Virus record (IMG/VR): IMGVR_UViG_3300017756_003602
Location: 1-55,648 of that record
From: a virus
DNA length: 55,648 nucleotides
Reading direction: 5' to 3' (one strand)
In this document: piece by piece, positions 7,880-13,907 of the stretch
How positions within the stretch are numbered: position 1 is the first letter of the stretch
Layout of the letters: each line of letters begins with the position of its first letter
Notes under the pieces: generated by a model
What the model was told of the DNA's origin: nothing
What the model saw: the letters and a program-made list of their open reading frames with translations, nothing else
Database searches by the model: none
Program-made: the position numbers and the translations under genes

Positions 7880-8610
7880 GCCGCTTCTCCTTCAGGTAGA
7901 TTTTCGATTTTTTTGCGAATATCTTCGGGCAAGGTGTACTTACTGGTAATGTTCCCAATAATGCGATCAGTAGTCATTTTCCCGGCTTCGATTCCTGCAA
8001 TCCACGCTGAATTATTTGCGTCAAACTGCTCTTGCGTGTAAACGGGTAGGGCTTTTGATTCTGGCGCTGGGTTTATTTCACGCTCGCCGCTCGTTGCGTC
8101 TTTAATGCGCTCAGCTTCATCAGGGTCAACAATGCCGCTGATACCAAACGCATAACGACCAGCTTGGATAGTTGCTTTGTGGCGCAACATGCGGTTAGGC
8201 CATTGCTTCCATGTATCGGTGCCACGCTTACATTCGCTCATGTACTCAGTGACAGTGATAGGGCGCTTTGCGTCTTTGCGGTAAATAGAGCATTTGATAG
8301 CAACCAACTGGCCGTTATCTAAAATATCTTCATGCTCCATGCCATCAAACTGTTCATGGTTGGTGATAATCTTTAACCAGCCATCGATTGAAACGATGGG
8401 CTGAATGCCGCCGCCTTTTGCTGGGAAGGCATATATCTCCTTCACAAGCGGATTAAGCTTGTACTCATTGGCTACGGCCATGAATGAAACGAACTGCTCA
8501 TTACTGACCTGCTTACCGCTTGGCATTACCGTGTTGAATACAATGCTCGTTAACTCTTGCTCTGAAACTGCCAGGCGATTTGCCACCTGTGCTAATGCTG
8601 TGCTACCCAT
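7876..8610 (-). CDS. bet: Red-beta-type single-strand annealing protein
   Basis: Anneals complementary single strands made by the exonuclease; together they form the phage Red system. 244 residues against 261 for lambda Bet. Matching blocks: ANEYKLNPLVKEIYAFPAKG, PIVSIDGWLKII, QFDGMEHED, CSIYRKDAKRPITVTEYM, and WPNRMLRHKATIQAGRYAFG with GIVDPDEAERI. The C-terminal third (from about 180) is variable, as usual, and would hold the SSB-contacting tail. ATG start preceded by AAGGAGC; the stop overlaps the start of exo. Confidence 0.95.
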   Translation of the reverse strand: MGSTALAQVANRLAVSEQELTSIVFNTVMPSGKQVSNEQFVSFMAVANEYKLNPLVKEIYAFPAKGGGIQPIVSIDGWLKIITNHEQFDGMEHEDILDNGQLVAIKCSIYRKDAKRPITVTEYMSECKRGTDTWKQWPNRMLRHKATIQAGRYAFGISGIVDPDEAERIKDATSGEREINPAPESKALPVYTQEQFDANNSAWIAGIEAGKMTTDRIIGNITSKYTLPEDIRKKIENLPEGEAA

Positions 8611-8764
8611 GGTTATTTGCTCCTTTAAGATTCTTTACCAGTCCAACTATTTCAACTTTCCAACCGTTAGGGCGGTTAACGACCATTGCGTGAAGCCCTA
8701 GCATTTTCCACATGCGCTTTTCAGCTAGCGCCTTGTGATACTCTTTGTGAGTCACGAAAATCAC
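8603..8764 (-). CDS. Small basic protein upstream of bet
   Basis: 53 residues with a GTG start in a GTGA overlap with the previous gene and a GGAGG site 7 bases upstream; its stop lies just inside the bet start. The product is basic and helical at first (THKEYHKALAEKRMWKMLG) then beta (AMVVNRPNGWKVEIVG). Coupling to both neighbours and a good ribosome site support it as real. No family recognised. Confidence 0.65.
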   Translation of the reverse strand: MIFVTHKEYHKALAEKRMWKMLGLHAMVVNRPNGWKVEIVGLVKNLKGANNHG

Positions 8765-9063
8765 GCTGCGTCCTCCATAGGGTTGCCATCCTTGGCAGAC
8801 GATGGAACTGTTTCAGTTGCTGGAAAAGGGTTGATTACATCAATAGGCACATCGACGTTGTTAGCCATTTCAAAAAACGCGTCTACGGCATCAGAATCGA
8901 TGTTTAGCGTTGTGCCAGGTACACCTTCACGACATAGCGTTACATCGGTGTCACGTGAATTGGTGATAGTTTCTAGGCGAGTAAAATACTCACTGCCATT
9001 TACGCCACTATCACGCCATTGAAGGCAAAATAAGCCTTTAGTGTTTGTGGTTCGGATTTCCAT
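8761..9063 (-). CDS. Phage early-arm protein, function unknown
   Basis: 100 residues. Beta-rich N-terminal half (IRTTNTKGLFCLQWRD, SEYFTRLETI) and an acidic C-terminal half (SDAVDAFFEMANNVDVP) ending EDAA. Lies directly upstream of the small basic gene and bet with GTGA coupling. Could be a recombination accessory by position; not recognised. Confidence 0.7.
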   Translation of the reverse strand: MEIRTTNTKGLFCLQWRDSGVNGSEYFTRLETITNSRDTDVTLCREGVPGTTLNIDSDAVDAFFEMANNVDVPIDVINPFPATETVPSSAKDGNPMEDAA

Positions 9064-9125
9064 CGTTTATCATCCTCGTTGCTATGGCTGCTCTGTCCGT
9101 CCAAAACTTCGCAGCCGTGGTGTGT

Positions 9126-9139
9126 GCCCCTTCGGGGGC
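9126..9139. other. GC-rich hairpin between early genes
   Basis: GCCCC, TTCG, GGGGC between two leftward genes. On the leftward transcript the loop reads CGAA and no U run follows, so it is not a full terminator. The surrounding 9064-9144 gap has no ORF of note. Confidence 0.45.
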
Positions 9140-9144
9140 GCTGT

Positions 9145-9531
9145 TTAAATCTTCTTGCCGTAAACGCTGGATGTAGCAATTAGATCGCTCTTCCATCCCC
9201 AGTTATCCATCACAAGCTTGTCGAACTGAGACTCGCTTAGCTCAATAACTTCATCCGTTGTCATCTCAATCATGCGAATTGCTTTCTTATAGTCCTCGCT
9301 GTGATCTTTTGGCATTGGGAAAGAAAGGTGCTCTTTAGGCTGAAAATCAACATCCCACTCCATTTCTTCCAACTGCTTTTTAAAAGACTTTGCTATTGTT
9401 TCTCTTCGCAACTTAAGAGCGTCTGAAACATCAATTTTGTGCTTATCAAGATTTGCTATGACATTTGAAAGAAGTTCCTCTTTCGTCAATTTCACGCTGT
9501 TCATTAGATTTCCTGCATTCATTTCAAACAT
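9145..9531 (-). CDS. Phage early-arm protein, function unknown
   Basis: 128 residues, ATG preceded by AAGGAGA. The protein is highly charged and mostly helical (LTKEELLSNVIANLDKHK, ETIAKSFKKQLEEMEWD), with a C-terminal alpha/beta part (MIEMTTDEVIELSESQFDKL, DNWGWKSDLIATSS). No membrane segment or known motif. It is separated from its downstream neighbour by an 81-base gap holding a hairpin. Confidence 0.7.
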   Translation of the reverse strand: MFEMNAGNLMNSVKLTKEELLSNVIANLDKHKIDVSDALKLRRETIAKSFKKQLEEMEWDVDFQPKEHLSFPMPKDHSEDYKKAIRMIEMTTDEVIELSESQFDKLVMDNWGWKSDLIATSSVYGKKI

Positions 9532-9549
9532 TGCATTTCTCCTTTAAAT

Positions 9550-9654
9550 TTACTTGTTAAAATCAATACTCTTTATTGCTTCTACCGTTGAGATAACAGC
9601 GATAAAGAAGAGTGACACTAGTGCTATCGCAATAAGTGTGAATACCGTGTTCAT
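9550..9654 (-). CDS. 34-residue single-span membrane peptide
   Basis: MNTVFTLIAIALVSLFFIAV starts a single hydrophobic helix, followed by a short tail SIDFNK. It overlaps the stop of the upstream tiny gene as ATGA, which supports translation. Function unknown; too short for family calls. Confidence 0.5.
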   Translation of the reverse strand: MNTVFTLIAIALVSLFFIAVISTVEAIKSIDFNK

Positions 9655-9758
9655 TCGTCGTCACGCTCGCCTTGACCAGCGCGAATGAAAGCACCAACCA
9701 GAAAAGCAAAAACGCCCATCAAAATAAACAATCCAATTGCTAATAAAAACGTGTTCAT
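9651..9758 (-). CDS. 35-residue single-span membrane peptide
   Basis: MNTFLLAIGLFILMGVFAFL begins one hydrophobic helix, then a charged tail (RAGQGERDDE). The start lies in an ATGA overlap with the LuxR-type gene upstream and follows its GGAAGCAGC site. Paired with the next tiny membrane peptide; both start MNT, so they may be diverged copies. Function unknown. Confidence 0.52.
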   Translation of the reverse strand: MNTFLLAIGLFILMGVFAFLVGAFIRAGQGERDDE

Positions 9759-10183
9759 GCTGCTTCCTTCATTTCGGTGTTCTGACCGCTTGTGTAGTGC
9801 TTGATGACTATTTCAAGCATTGAGTTGGTGCCTAGTTTTTTGCTGATAACTCTCAGGTGAAAGCGAACGGTGTGTTCCGACAAAAAAATATTTGCTGCAA
9901 TCTGCTTGCGACTTATGCCAGTGACAAGTTGGTCGTAAACGCGGCGCTCAGCTTTAGATAACAACTCAACACCTGGCATACCGCTCTCATTGGTATAACC
10001 CAGTCCAATGTAATGCTTTGCCACGACTTCACGTGCCGAATGAGCGTCAAGCTTTTTGTAAATTTGAGCGCTGCACTCCTTAACACTGCGCACTGAAAGT
10101 CCGATTATCTTGGCGGCAGTGCGCTGGCTAAATCCTTTTATCATCAGGTCATAAACCTGTTGTTGGCGTGGTGTAAGATTCAT
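9755..10183 (-). CDS. Protein made of two LuxR/GerE-type HTH domains
   Basis: 142 residues that consist almost only of two GerE-type DNA-binding domains: residues 1-60 (LTPRQQQVYDLMIKGFSQRT, then IGLSVRSVKECSAQIYKKL) and 75-130 (LSKAERRVYDQLVTGISRKQ, then LSEHTVRFHLRVISKKLG). Both end with a similar E-x-V-x-K-H-Y segment. No ligand-binding or receiver domain is present, so it is a stand-alone, perhaps pseudo-dimeric, DNA binder. It is early in the PL operon next to a third copy of the same domain. Likely a transcription regulator of phage or host genes (inference). Confidence 0.8.
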   Translation of the reverse strand: MNLTPRQQQVYDLMIKGFSQRTAAKIIGLSVRSVKECSAQIYKKLDAHSAREVVAKHYIGLGYTNESGMPGVELLSKAERRVYDQLVTGISRKQIAANIFLSEHTVRFHLRVISKKLGTNSMLEIVIKHYTSGQNTEMKEAA

Positions 10184-10641
10184 GCTGCTTTCCTCACTTC
10201 CATAAACTTGTCACGACCCATGTAGTGAAGGGCAATGATTTCACGCGTTGAATTAACGCCTTTCTTTCTGCTTATTGCAGTGGTGTGAAACTTGATGGTT
10301 TGTAGCGACAAGCAAAGTTTGTCAGCAATTTGCTGCTGGCCCATACCAACAACAATCAAGTCGTGAACGCGTTGTTCAGATGGCGAAAGATCGCCATCGT
10401 AAACATTCACTTCACAAGCAGAAGTCAACTTTGGCAGATAGGTGTATCTATCAAAGCGGTGGCTGTGCGTCTGTGGGTGAAAGTCTTTCTCGCTAATTAC
10501 TTGCTGAACTGAGTCACCAATAGCATCGCGAATTACATCAATGGATTGTTCAGTAATGATGCACATACGGTCATCAAACTCTTTGCCGTTAATTGACACG
10601 GTAGTGCCTGGCTTTAGGAAAATATTGAATTTGGTATTCAT
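10180..10641 (-). CDS. LuxR/GerE-type HTH protein with short novel N-terminus
   Basis: 153 residues. The C-terminal part (about 83-140) is a GerE-type HTH: LSPSEQRVHDLIVVGMGQQQ then LSLQTIKFHTTAISRKKG and STREIIALHYMG, very like the two domains of the next gene. The first 80 residues are a small alpha/beta region with no recognised family. It is the second gene after PL, coupled to both neighbours by ATGA overlaps. Probably a paralogue of the next gene and a regulator of early transcription; targets unknown. Confidence 0.78.
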   Translation of the reverse strand: MNTKFNIFLKPGTTVSINGKEFDDRMCIITEQSIDVIRDAIGDSVQQVISEKDFHPQTHSHRFDRYTYLPKLTSACEVNVYDGDLSPSEQRVHDLIVVGMGQQQIADKLCLSLQTIKFHTTAISRKKGVNSTREIIALHYMGRDKFMEVRKAA

Positions 10642-10919
10642 GCGGCTTTACCTTCTACGTTGTAGAGAAAGTCATCAATGTGGTAACCGTTAGGCGCACG
10701 ATTGAAGGCTTCAAGCGCACTGCGCAAAGCGCGTTCAACTTCTTTAGGGAGGGTTACTGGAATATCAGATTGTTCATCCAAGCACACAGTAACTGGCTGA
10801 ATAATGTTTCCCGACACAACAGACCACGTGTACGCTTTACCGCGCATTACGCTCTCTGTGAGCCGAGAAACAATTAGGTCTTTTTGAAACTTAAATAAAT
10901 CTACGTATGTTGAGGTCAT
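10638..10919 (-). CDS. First gene of the leftward operon, function unknown
   Basis: 93 residues from ATG 10919, preceded by AGAGGAT; a longer reading would need a TTG inside the promoter leader. Helical start (YVDLFKFQKDLIVSRLTESV), a central beta part (YTWSVVSGNIIQPVTVCLD) and a C-terminal helix (LPKEVERALRSALEAF). Being first after PL, in the place of lambda N, it could be an early regulator, but it is acidic and lacks the arginine-rich motif of N. Not recognised. Confidence 0.7.
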   Translation of the reverse strand: MTSTYVDLFKFQKDLIVSRLTESVMRGKAYTWSVVSGNIIQPVTVCLDEQSDIPVTLPKEVERALRSALEAFNRAPNGYHIDDFLYNVEGKAA

Positions 10920-10953
10920 GTTTTTTATCCTCTGGCTAATTACCGCATGATTC

Positions 10954-10974
10954 AAATGTAAGATAACTTAAATT
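10954..10974. promoter_or_regulatory. oL1 operator within PL
   Basis: First copy of a perfect 21-base direct repeat (other copy 10988-11008). Its core TAAGATAACTTA (10959-10970) is an imperfect palindrome that recurs, in reverse complement, at 12501-12512 near the repressor gene. Expected binding site of the CI and Cro proteins. Confidence 0.82.
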
Positions 10975-10983
10975 TTTTGTCAA
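10955..10983 (-). promoter_or_regulatory. PL, leftward early promoter
   Basis: On the minus strand TTGACA (10983-10978), a 17-base spacer and TACATT (10960-10955) form a near-consensus sigma70 promoter pointing to the leftward operon, with its start expected near 10948. One operator copy lies inside the spacer and a second just upstream of the -35, so repressor binding would block polymerase. Confidence 0.85.
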
Positions 10984-10987
10984 TAAA

Positions 10988-11008
10988 AAATGTAAGATAA
11001 CTTAAATT
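10988..11008. promoter_or_regulatory. oL2 operator upstream of PL
   Basis: Second copy of the 21-base repeat with core TAAGATAACTTA at 10993-11004, 34 bases (about three helix turns) from oL1, a spacing that would allow cooperative repressor binding on one face. It also lies ahead of the rightward gene starting at 11054. Confidence 0.8.
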
Positions 11009-11053
11009 AATTTGTGAAATGATTAAGTAATGTAAAAACAGGGAGGGTTTTCT

Positions 11054-11455
11054 TTGGATTTCTTTGAAGCTGTCGGCGCACTACTATTAGTTGCCTTTAT
11101 GGGATATTTTCTGAATGTTTTTTACGTTCAGGGTAATAATATTTTACTGCTTATGCTGAATTCTTTCTGGTGGTGGCTTTCTTTCGTTGTGCTTCTATCT
11201 TTCTTTTTCTGGAAAGCCTGCTATTCATTTGATATGAATGTTGGTTACCCATTTTGGGCAAGCGCTTTTGTAGCGTATAAGCAAAGGGCGCAATGGAATG
11301 ACAAATCAGAAAAGCAAATTGCTAATGATGTTTACATGCAAATGTTCAATGTTGGCAGAGGCGTACTAAAAGTAACTTCTGGTAGGGTTGCTTTCATTGC
11401 TACATCTTTGTTTTCATGGGTGTATCTTTACAGTGAGATCACAAGTTACATTTGA
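11054..11455 (+). CDS. Membrane protein, possible lysogenic or exclusion moron
   Basis: 133 residues, TTG start behind GGGAGGG. Hydrophobic segments at about 4-24 (EAVGALLLVAFMGYFLNVFY), 28-56 (ILLLMLNSFWWWLSFVVLLS and following) and weakly near 108-128, with a basic, polar middle loop (KQRAQWNDKSEKQIANDVY). It is transcribed rightward, against both PL and the repressor operon, from DNA holding the oL operators, and ends before a terminator hairpin. Its separate orientation fits a moron. Function unknown. Confidence 0.68.
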   Translation: MDFFEAVGALLLVAFMGYFLNVFYVQGNNILLLMLNSFWWWLSFVVLLSFFFWKACYSFDMNVGYPFWASAFVAYKQRAQWNDKSEKQIANDVYMQMFNVGRGVLKVTSGRVAFIATSLFSWVYLYSEITSYI

Positions 11456-11465
11456 GGATTAACTC

Positions 11466-11488
11466 AAAGCGCATTGTGAGTGCGCTTT
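11466..11488. terminator. Terminator between convergent genes
   Basis: AAAGCGCA (11466-11473) pairs perfectly with TGCGCTTT (11481-11488); in the plus direction GTCATTTTT follows. It separates the rightward membrane gene from the leftward cI-linked gene and could serve both. Confidence 0.7.
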
Positions 11489-11501
11489 GTCATTTTTATT
11501 C

Positions 11502-11768
11502 TTATATAAATTTTACTTTTGATGAAAAACTAAACGCGAGGTACAGAGCTCCAAAAACTAGCGAGCATAGGAAAACTTGTGTAATCAAAACGGGAATATC
11601 TATATGCCCTAACATATCATCGAAGTTTAGTGGTGGAGTGAGAATGAATGCATAGCCAAGATTTAACTTAATTTCACCTCTATAGAAATATGTAAATGGT
11701 GGAAATAGTGCCATAAATGACAATGTTGCCGCGTAATAAAATAATACTGATGATTTTGTAATTTCCAT
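11502..11768 (-). CDS. Membrane protein co-transcribed with cI (rex-like position)
   Basis: 88 residues with two hydrophobic segments (about 8-28, SVLFYYAATLSFMALFPPFT; about 60-82, VLITQVFLCSLVFGALYLAF). It starts 3 bases after the repressor stop, so it must share the lysogenic transcript. In lambda this slot holds rexAB, which exclude other phages. No sequence match to Rex is visible; superinfection exclusion is an inference from position and membrane nature only. Confidence 0.68.
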   Translation of the reverse strand: MEITKSSVLFYYAATLSFMALFPPFTYFYRGEIKLNLGYAFILTPPLNFDDMLGHIDIPVLITQVFLCSLVFGALYLAFSFSSKVKFI

Positions 11769-11771
11769 TCA

Positions 11772-12482
11772 TTAATCCCAGATGCTCGTGTGCCAAAAAA
11801 CCTTTCCGATCACCTTGATTTGCTCTAGTTCTCGACCAAAGTACTTTTCGTCTGGATGCTCGTCACTATTAATGCTATTAATCCGCAAGCCATTACCAGG
11901 TATTCGGTAAAGCCTCTTAACTCTAAGTAAACCATCATGATTTATTGCATAAACTTTTCCATCAACAACTTTTGTATCAAATGTGTTTACGCCAACAACA
12001 TCACCGTCAAACAGTCGCGGCTCCATGCTGTTGCCGGAAACCTTAACGCATGCTGCTGCTTCCGTTTCAACTCCACAGCGTCGAAGTGTTGATTTGGAAA
12101 ATCTAAGTTTAGGCCCTCGCCTTTCTATATTGTATTCGCCACCAATCCCTGCTGCTAATTCTACTTCCATGAAAAAAGGCACCTCTACTTCATCTTCGTC
12201 AAGCGGTGTCGCGCTGTCCCAAGCGTCGATATGCCCATAATATTCCGCATTCTCGTTCACTTGATTCTTTTTACTTTGGTGATGCACACGCGGTAGCAGT
12301 TCGCTATGCACTCCAAGTATGTTAACTATCTCAAAAATATTGTCGCTACTAGGCTTATACTCGTCTTTCTCCCATGCCCTTACAGTCACATGAGATACGC
12401 CAAGCTTTTTGCCAAATTCGCCAGCTGATCTAAAGCCAGCTGCTTTTCGCGCCCGTTCTAAGCAACTTCCAAATGTATCCAT
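11772..12482 (-). CDS. cI: CI-type repressor, HTH plus self-cleaving S24 peptidase domain
   Basis: 236 residues. Residues 5-62 are an XRE/lambda-type HTH (LERARKAAGFRSAGEFGKKL, then GVSHVTVRAWEKDEYKPS). Residues 105-236 are the LexA/CI S24 domain: Ala111-Gly112 is the likely self-cleavage bond (VELAAGIGGEY), S152 in GNSMEP the nucleophile and K189 in LLRVKRLY the general base. It should bind the TAAG-type operators as a dimer, hold PL and PR off, and be cleaved on RecA activation. Start ATG 12482 is preceded by GGTGG; the operator 12501-12512 lies just upstream, fitting autoregulation. Confidence 0.95.
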   Translation of the reverse strand: MDTFGSCLERARKAAGFRSAGEFGKKLGVSHVTVRAWEKDEYKPSSDNIFEIVNILGVHSELLPRVHHQSKKNQVNENAEYYGHIDAWDSATPLDEDEVEVPFFMEVELAAGIGGEYNIERRGPKLRFSKSTLRRCGVETEAAACVKVSGNSMEPRLFDGDVVGVNTFDTKVVDGKVYAINHDGLLRVKRLYRIPGNGLRINSINSDEHPDEKYFGRELEQIKVIGKVFWHTSIWD

Positions 12483-12500
12483 AAACCACCAATTTAATTT

Positions 12501-12512
12501 TAAGTTATCTTA
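12501..12512. promoter_or_regulatory. oR operator copy nearest cI
   Basis: TAAGTTATCTTA, the exact reverse complement of the oL core. It lies 19 bases from the cI start codon and would overlap the repressor promoter, fitting autoregulation. Confidence 0.78.
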
Positions 12513-12519
12513 AAACAGC

Positions 12520-12548
12520 TTGACGTAAGATATGTTAAGGTTTAAATT
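12520..12548 (+). promoter_or_regulatory. PR, rightward early promoter
   Basis: TTGACG (12520-12525), 17 bases, TAAATT (12543-12548): a strong sigma70 match reading into cro, with the start expected near 12555. Operator 12526-12537 fills the spacer and 12549-12560 covers the start site, so repressor occupancy should shut it off. Confidence 0.85.
12526..12537. promoter_or_regulatory. oR operator copy within the PR spacer
   Basis: TAAGATATGTTA, one to two changes from the consensus TAAGNTANCTTA. It starts right after the PR -35 hexamer. Confidence 0.7.
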
Positions 12549-12560
12549 TAAGAAATCTTA
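12549..12560. promoter_or_regulatory. oR operator copy at the PR start site
   Basis: TAAGAAATCTTA, a symmetric variant of the consensus, immediately after the PR -10 hexamer. Confidence 0.72.
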
Positions 12561-12567
12561 CATATTT

Positions 12568-12578
12568 TAAGGTTCTTA
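12568..12578. promoter_or_regulatory. Possible fourth oR copy before cro
   Basis: TAAGGTTCTTA keeps both TAAG/CTTA arms but is one base shorter in the centre than the others. It ends 2 bases before the cro GTG codon, so it may be a weaker site or chance. Confidence 0.45.
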
Positions 12579-12580
12579 AC

Positions 12581-12766
12581 GTGAAAAAGAGTGATGCGAT
12601 TGAGCACTTCGGTAGCGCTTCAAAACTCGCTAGCGCAATCAATATAGCGCCCGCAGCAGTATCCCAATGGGGCGAGACTATACCGCTCCTTCGCGCTTAC
12701 CAGCTTGAAAAAATTACGGGCGGCAAGCTCAAAGTTGAAGAAGTCGAACTTAGTAAAGCCAGTTAA
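12581..12766 (+). CDS. cro: Cro repressor, P22-Cro type
   Basis: 61 residues, GTG start with AAGG upstream. The layout matches P22 Cro: DAIEHFGSASKLASAINIAP then AAVSQWGETIPLLRAYQLEK and ITGGKLKV, a five-helix HTH where AAVSQW is the recognition helix. It is the first gene from PR and faces cI across the operators. It should bind the same TAAG operators and favour lytic growth by limiting cI expression. Confidence 0.9.
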   Translation: MKKSDAIEHFGSASKLASAINIAPAAVSQWGETIPLLRAYQLEKITGGKLKVEEVELSKAS

Positions 12767-12782
12767 TACGGAGATAAAGGCT

Positions 12783-12971
12783 ATGTACGCAGACCCAAGA
12801 AAAATCAAAAAGAACGAAGTCAAAGTCCGTTTAGATGACGACGTTAATGACTTGCTTGAAGCGCTGGTAAAAAACACTGGCGGACAAAAAGCGGTAATTG
12901 TTCGTGACATTTTCATGCGTGGCCTAAAAGAGTCTGTTTCGTTTGGAAGCAAAGAGCGTACAGCAGCTTAA
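12783..12971 (+). CDS. Ribbon-helix-helix-like small regulator
   Basis: 62 residues from ATG 12783 (GGAGATAAAGGCT ahead); a longer reading begins inside cro without a ribosome site. NEVKVRLDDDVNDLLEALVK is a typical Arc/CopG strand-helix start, followed by a second helix (AVIVRDIFMRGLKESV). It sits where lambda has cII, so it may be an early regulator of lysogeny or of downstream genes. DNA binding is likely; role inferred. Confidence 0.72.
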   Translation: MYADPRKIKKNEVKVRLDDDVNDLLEALVKNTGGQKAVIVRDIFMRGLKESVSFGSKERTAA

Positions 12972-13027
12972 AACATTAACGAAGAACCCAAGGAGGGTTC
13001 ATCTAAGACTTTTTAAGGCCCTCAATA

Positions 13028-13225
13028 ATGACTGAAGAAAAAATAGAGCTCAGTAACGAAGAATTAGAACTACTACAAAAACATGCAGACGAGCTTGGCG
13101 TGAGTCTTGAGGAAGCAGCTCAACGAGCAATGCTTGAAGGTCTTGGATCTGTATTAACCGACATTTGCCCATCATCAATGGCTATGAAGAAGATTTTGAG
13201 GGACTCAAAAGCCCCTAATAAGTAG
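13028..13225 (+). CDS. Small acidic helical protein, function unknown
   Basis: 65 residues. ELSNEELELLQKHADELGVS then LEEAAQRAMLEGLGSVL reads as two helices in an RHH-like order but without a clear basic strand, so DNA binding is doubtful. The ATG has a poor ribosome site (TTTTTAAGGCCCTCAATA). It is followed by the first copy of a 17-base direct repeat. Confidence 0.6.
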   Translation: MTEEKIELSNEELELLQKHADELGVSLEEAAQRAMLEGLGSVLTDICPSSMAMKKILRDSKAPNK

Positions 13226-13237
13226 AGGAAAATTAAG

Positions 13238-13254
13238 CATGAGCAAAGTAGTTC
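13238..13254 (+). repeat. 17-base direct repeat, left copy
   Basis: CATGAGCAAAGTAGTTC, identical at 13829-13845. Each copy includes a start codon (ATGAGCAAAGTA) behind a GGA-containing site. The left copy abuts the stop codon of the opposite-strand membrane gene, so the pair frames a 574-base segment that looks inserted. Confidence 0.8.
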
Positions 13255-13609
13255 AAGCTTGCCGATTTTTTAAAAGCGCAATGTCTTGCAATCGTTTGGC
13301 TTTCAATTCTATTCGCCTCTTCGCTTGCTTGGCTTCGAAATGCGAGTCCATCAAAAAGTATGCAATAGGAACTACGGGCAATAAAAGTGACATGAAATTC
13401 AATATCTCACTATCAACTTTCTTGACTTGTAAAAGCGCTGCAAATATTGCGACAGGCATACCAAGAAGGATGGGCCATTTTTTTAAAGCAGCTGCCGCAA
13501 AGTATTCATCATTACGCACTAGCCGAAAGTGTATGCGCCTAGCTGGCCCGTTAAATCTGCTCATCATGCTGATGATAATTGCTTTCGCTTCTGATAGTTC
13601 AATTTTCAT
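13253..13609 (-). CDS. Membrane protein moron on the opposite strand of the PR operon
   Basis: 118 residues. Soluble N-terminus (about 1-43), hydrophobic spans about 45-62 (WPILLGMPVAIFAALLQ) and 70-88 (LNFMSLLLPVVPIAYFLM), then a basic helical tail (EAKQAKRRIELKAKRLQ). AGGAAG precedes the ATG. The plus-strand reading of the same DNA (13239-13688) is longer but Cys/Ser-rich and without domain logic, so this strand is preferred. Opposite orientation inside an early operon and a flanking 17-base repeat suggest an inserted lysogeny gene. Function unknown. Confidence 0.68.
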   Translation of the reverse strand: MKIELSEAKAIIISMMSRFNGPARRIHFRLVRNDEYFAAAALKKWPILLGMPVAIFAALLQVKKVDSEILNFMSLLLPVVPIAYFLMDSHFEAKQAKRRIELKAKRLQDIALLKNRQA

Positions 13610-13687
13610 GTTCGCGCTGGCTTCCTATTTAGTGCTGACAATCGCTGATTTAATTTTTGTATTTAACGCAACACGAGAGGGGTGCTA

Positions 13688-13858
13688 ATGAAGCAGTTTA
13701 CTTTAAAAGCGGGTGAGATAGTGAAGATTAATGGCATTCCAATCGCCTTGGTTGAGGACGCCATTTTCGAAACTCACGAAAGCAACATGAGCGTTATTTT
13801 TCCAACTCAAAACAAACAGGATAAAGGTCATGAGCAAAGTAGTTCCAATAAACCCTAA
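13688..13858 (+). CDS. 56-residue protein, function unknown
   Basis: ATG 13688 follows GAGAGGGGTGCTA. Sequence begins MKQFTLKAGEIVKINGIPIA and is beta-rich in the first 40 residues, then a polar tail (NKQDKGHEQSSSNKP). Its 3' end runs through the right copy of the 17-base repeat and overlaps the next tiny ORF in another frame. Likely a real early phage gene; not recognised. Confidence 0.58.
   Translation: MKQFTLKAGEIVKINGIPIALVEDAIFETHESNMSVIFPTQNKQDKGHEQSSSNKP
13829..13845 (+). repeat. 17-base direct repeat, right copy
   Basis: Identical to 13238-13254. Here the ATG opens the 25-residue ORF at 13830, which would follow 13028-13225 directly if the intervening segment were removed. Confidence 0.8.
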
Positions 13859-13907
13859 ACGCACACAACCAAAGCCAGCTTTTACACCAACGCGGAGAGC
13901 AGCGTAA
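13830..13907 (+). CDS. 25-residue basic peptide
   Basis: Begins MSKVVPINPKRTQPKPAFTP and ends RRAA; Pro- and Lys/Arg-rich. AGGATAAAGGTC precedes the ATG, and its stop overlaps the next start as TAATG. Coupled position supports translation; too short to assign. Confidence 0.42.
   Translation: MSKVVPINPKRTQPKPAFTPTRRAA

Noticed and set aside
13239-13688. 149-residue plus-strand ORF over the membrane moron
   Set aside because: It has a start with a good site but a Cys/Ser-rich, domain-free product; the opposite strand encodes a coherent two-span membrane protein with a basic tail. The start belongs to a repeated sequence that opens another small ORF at 13830.
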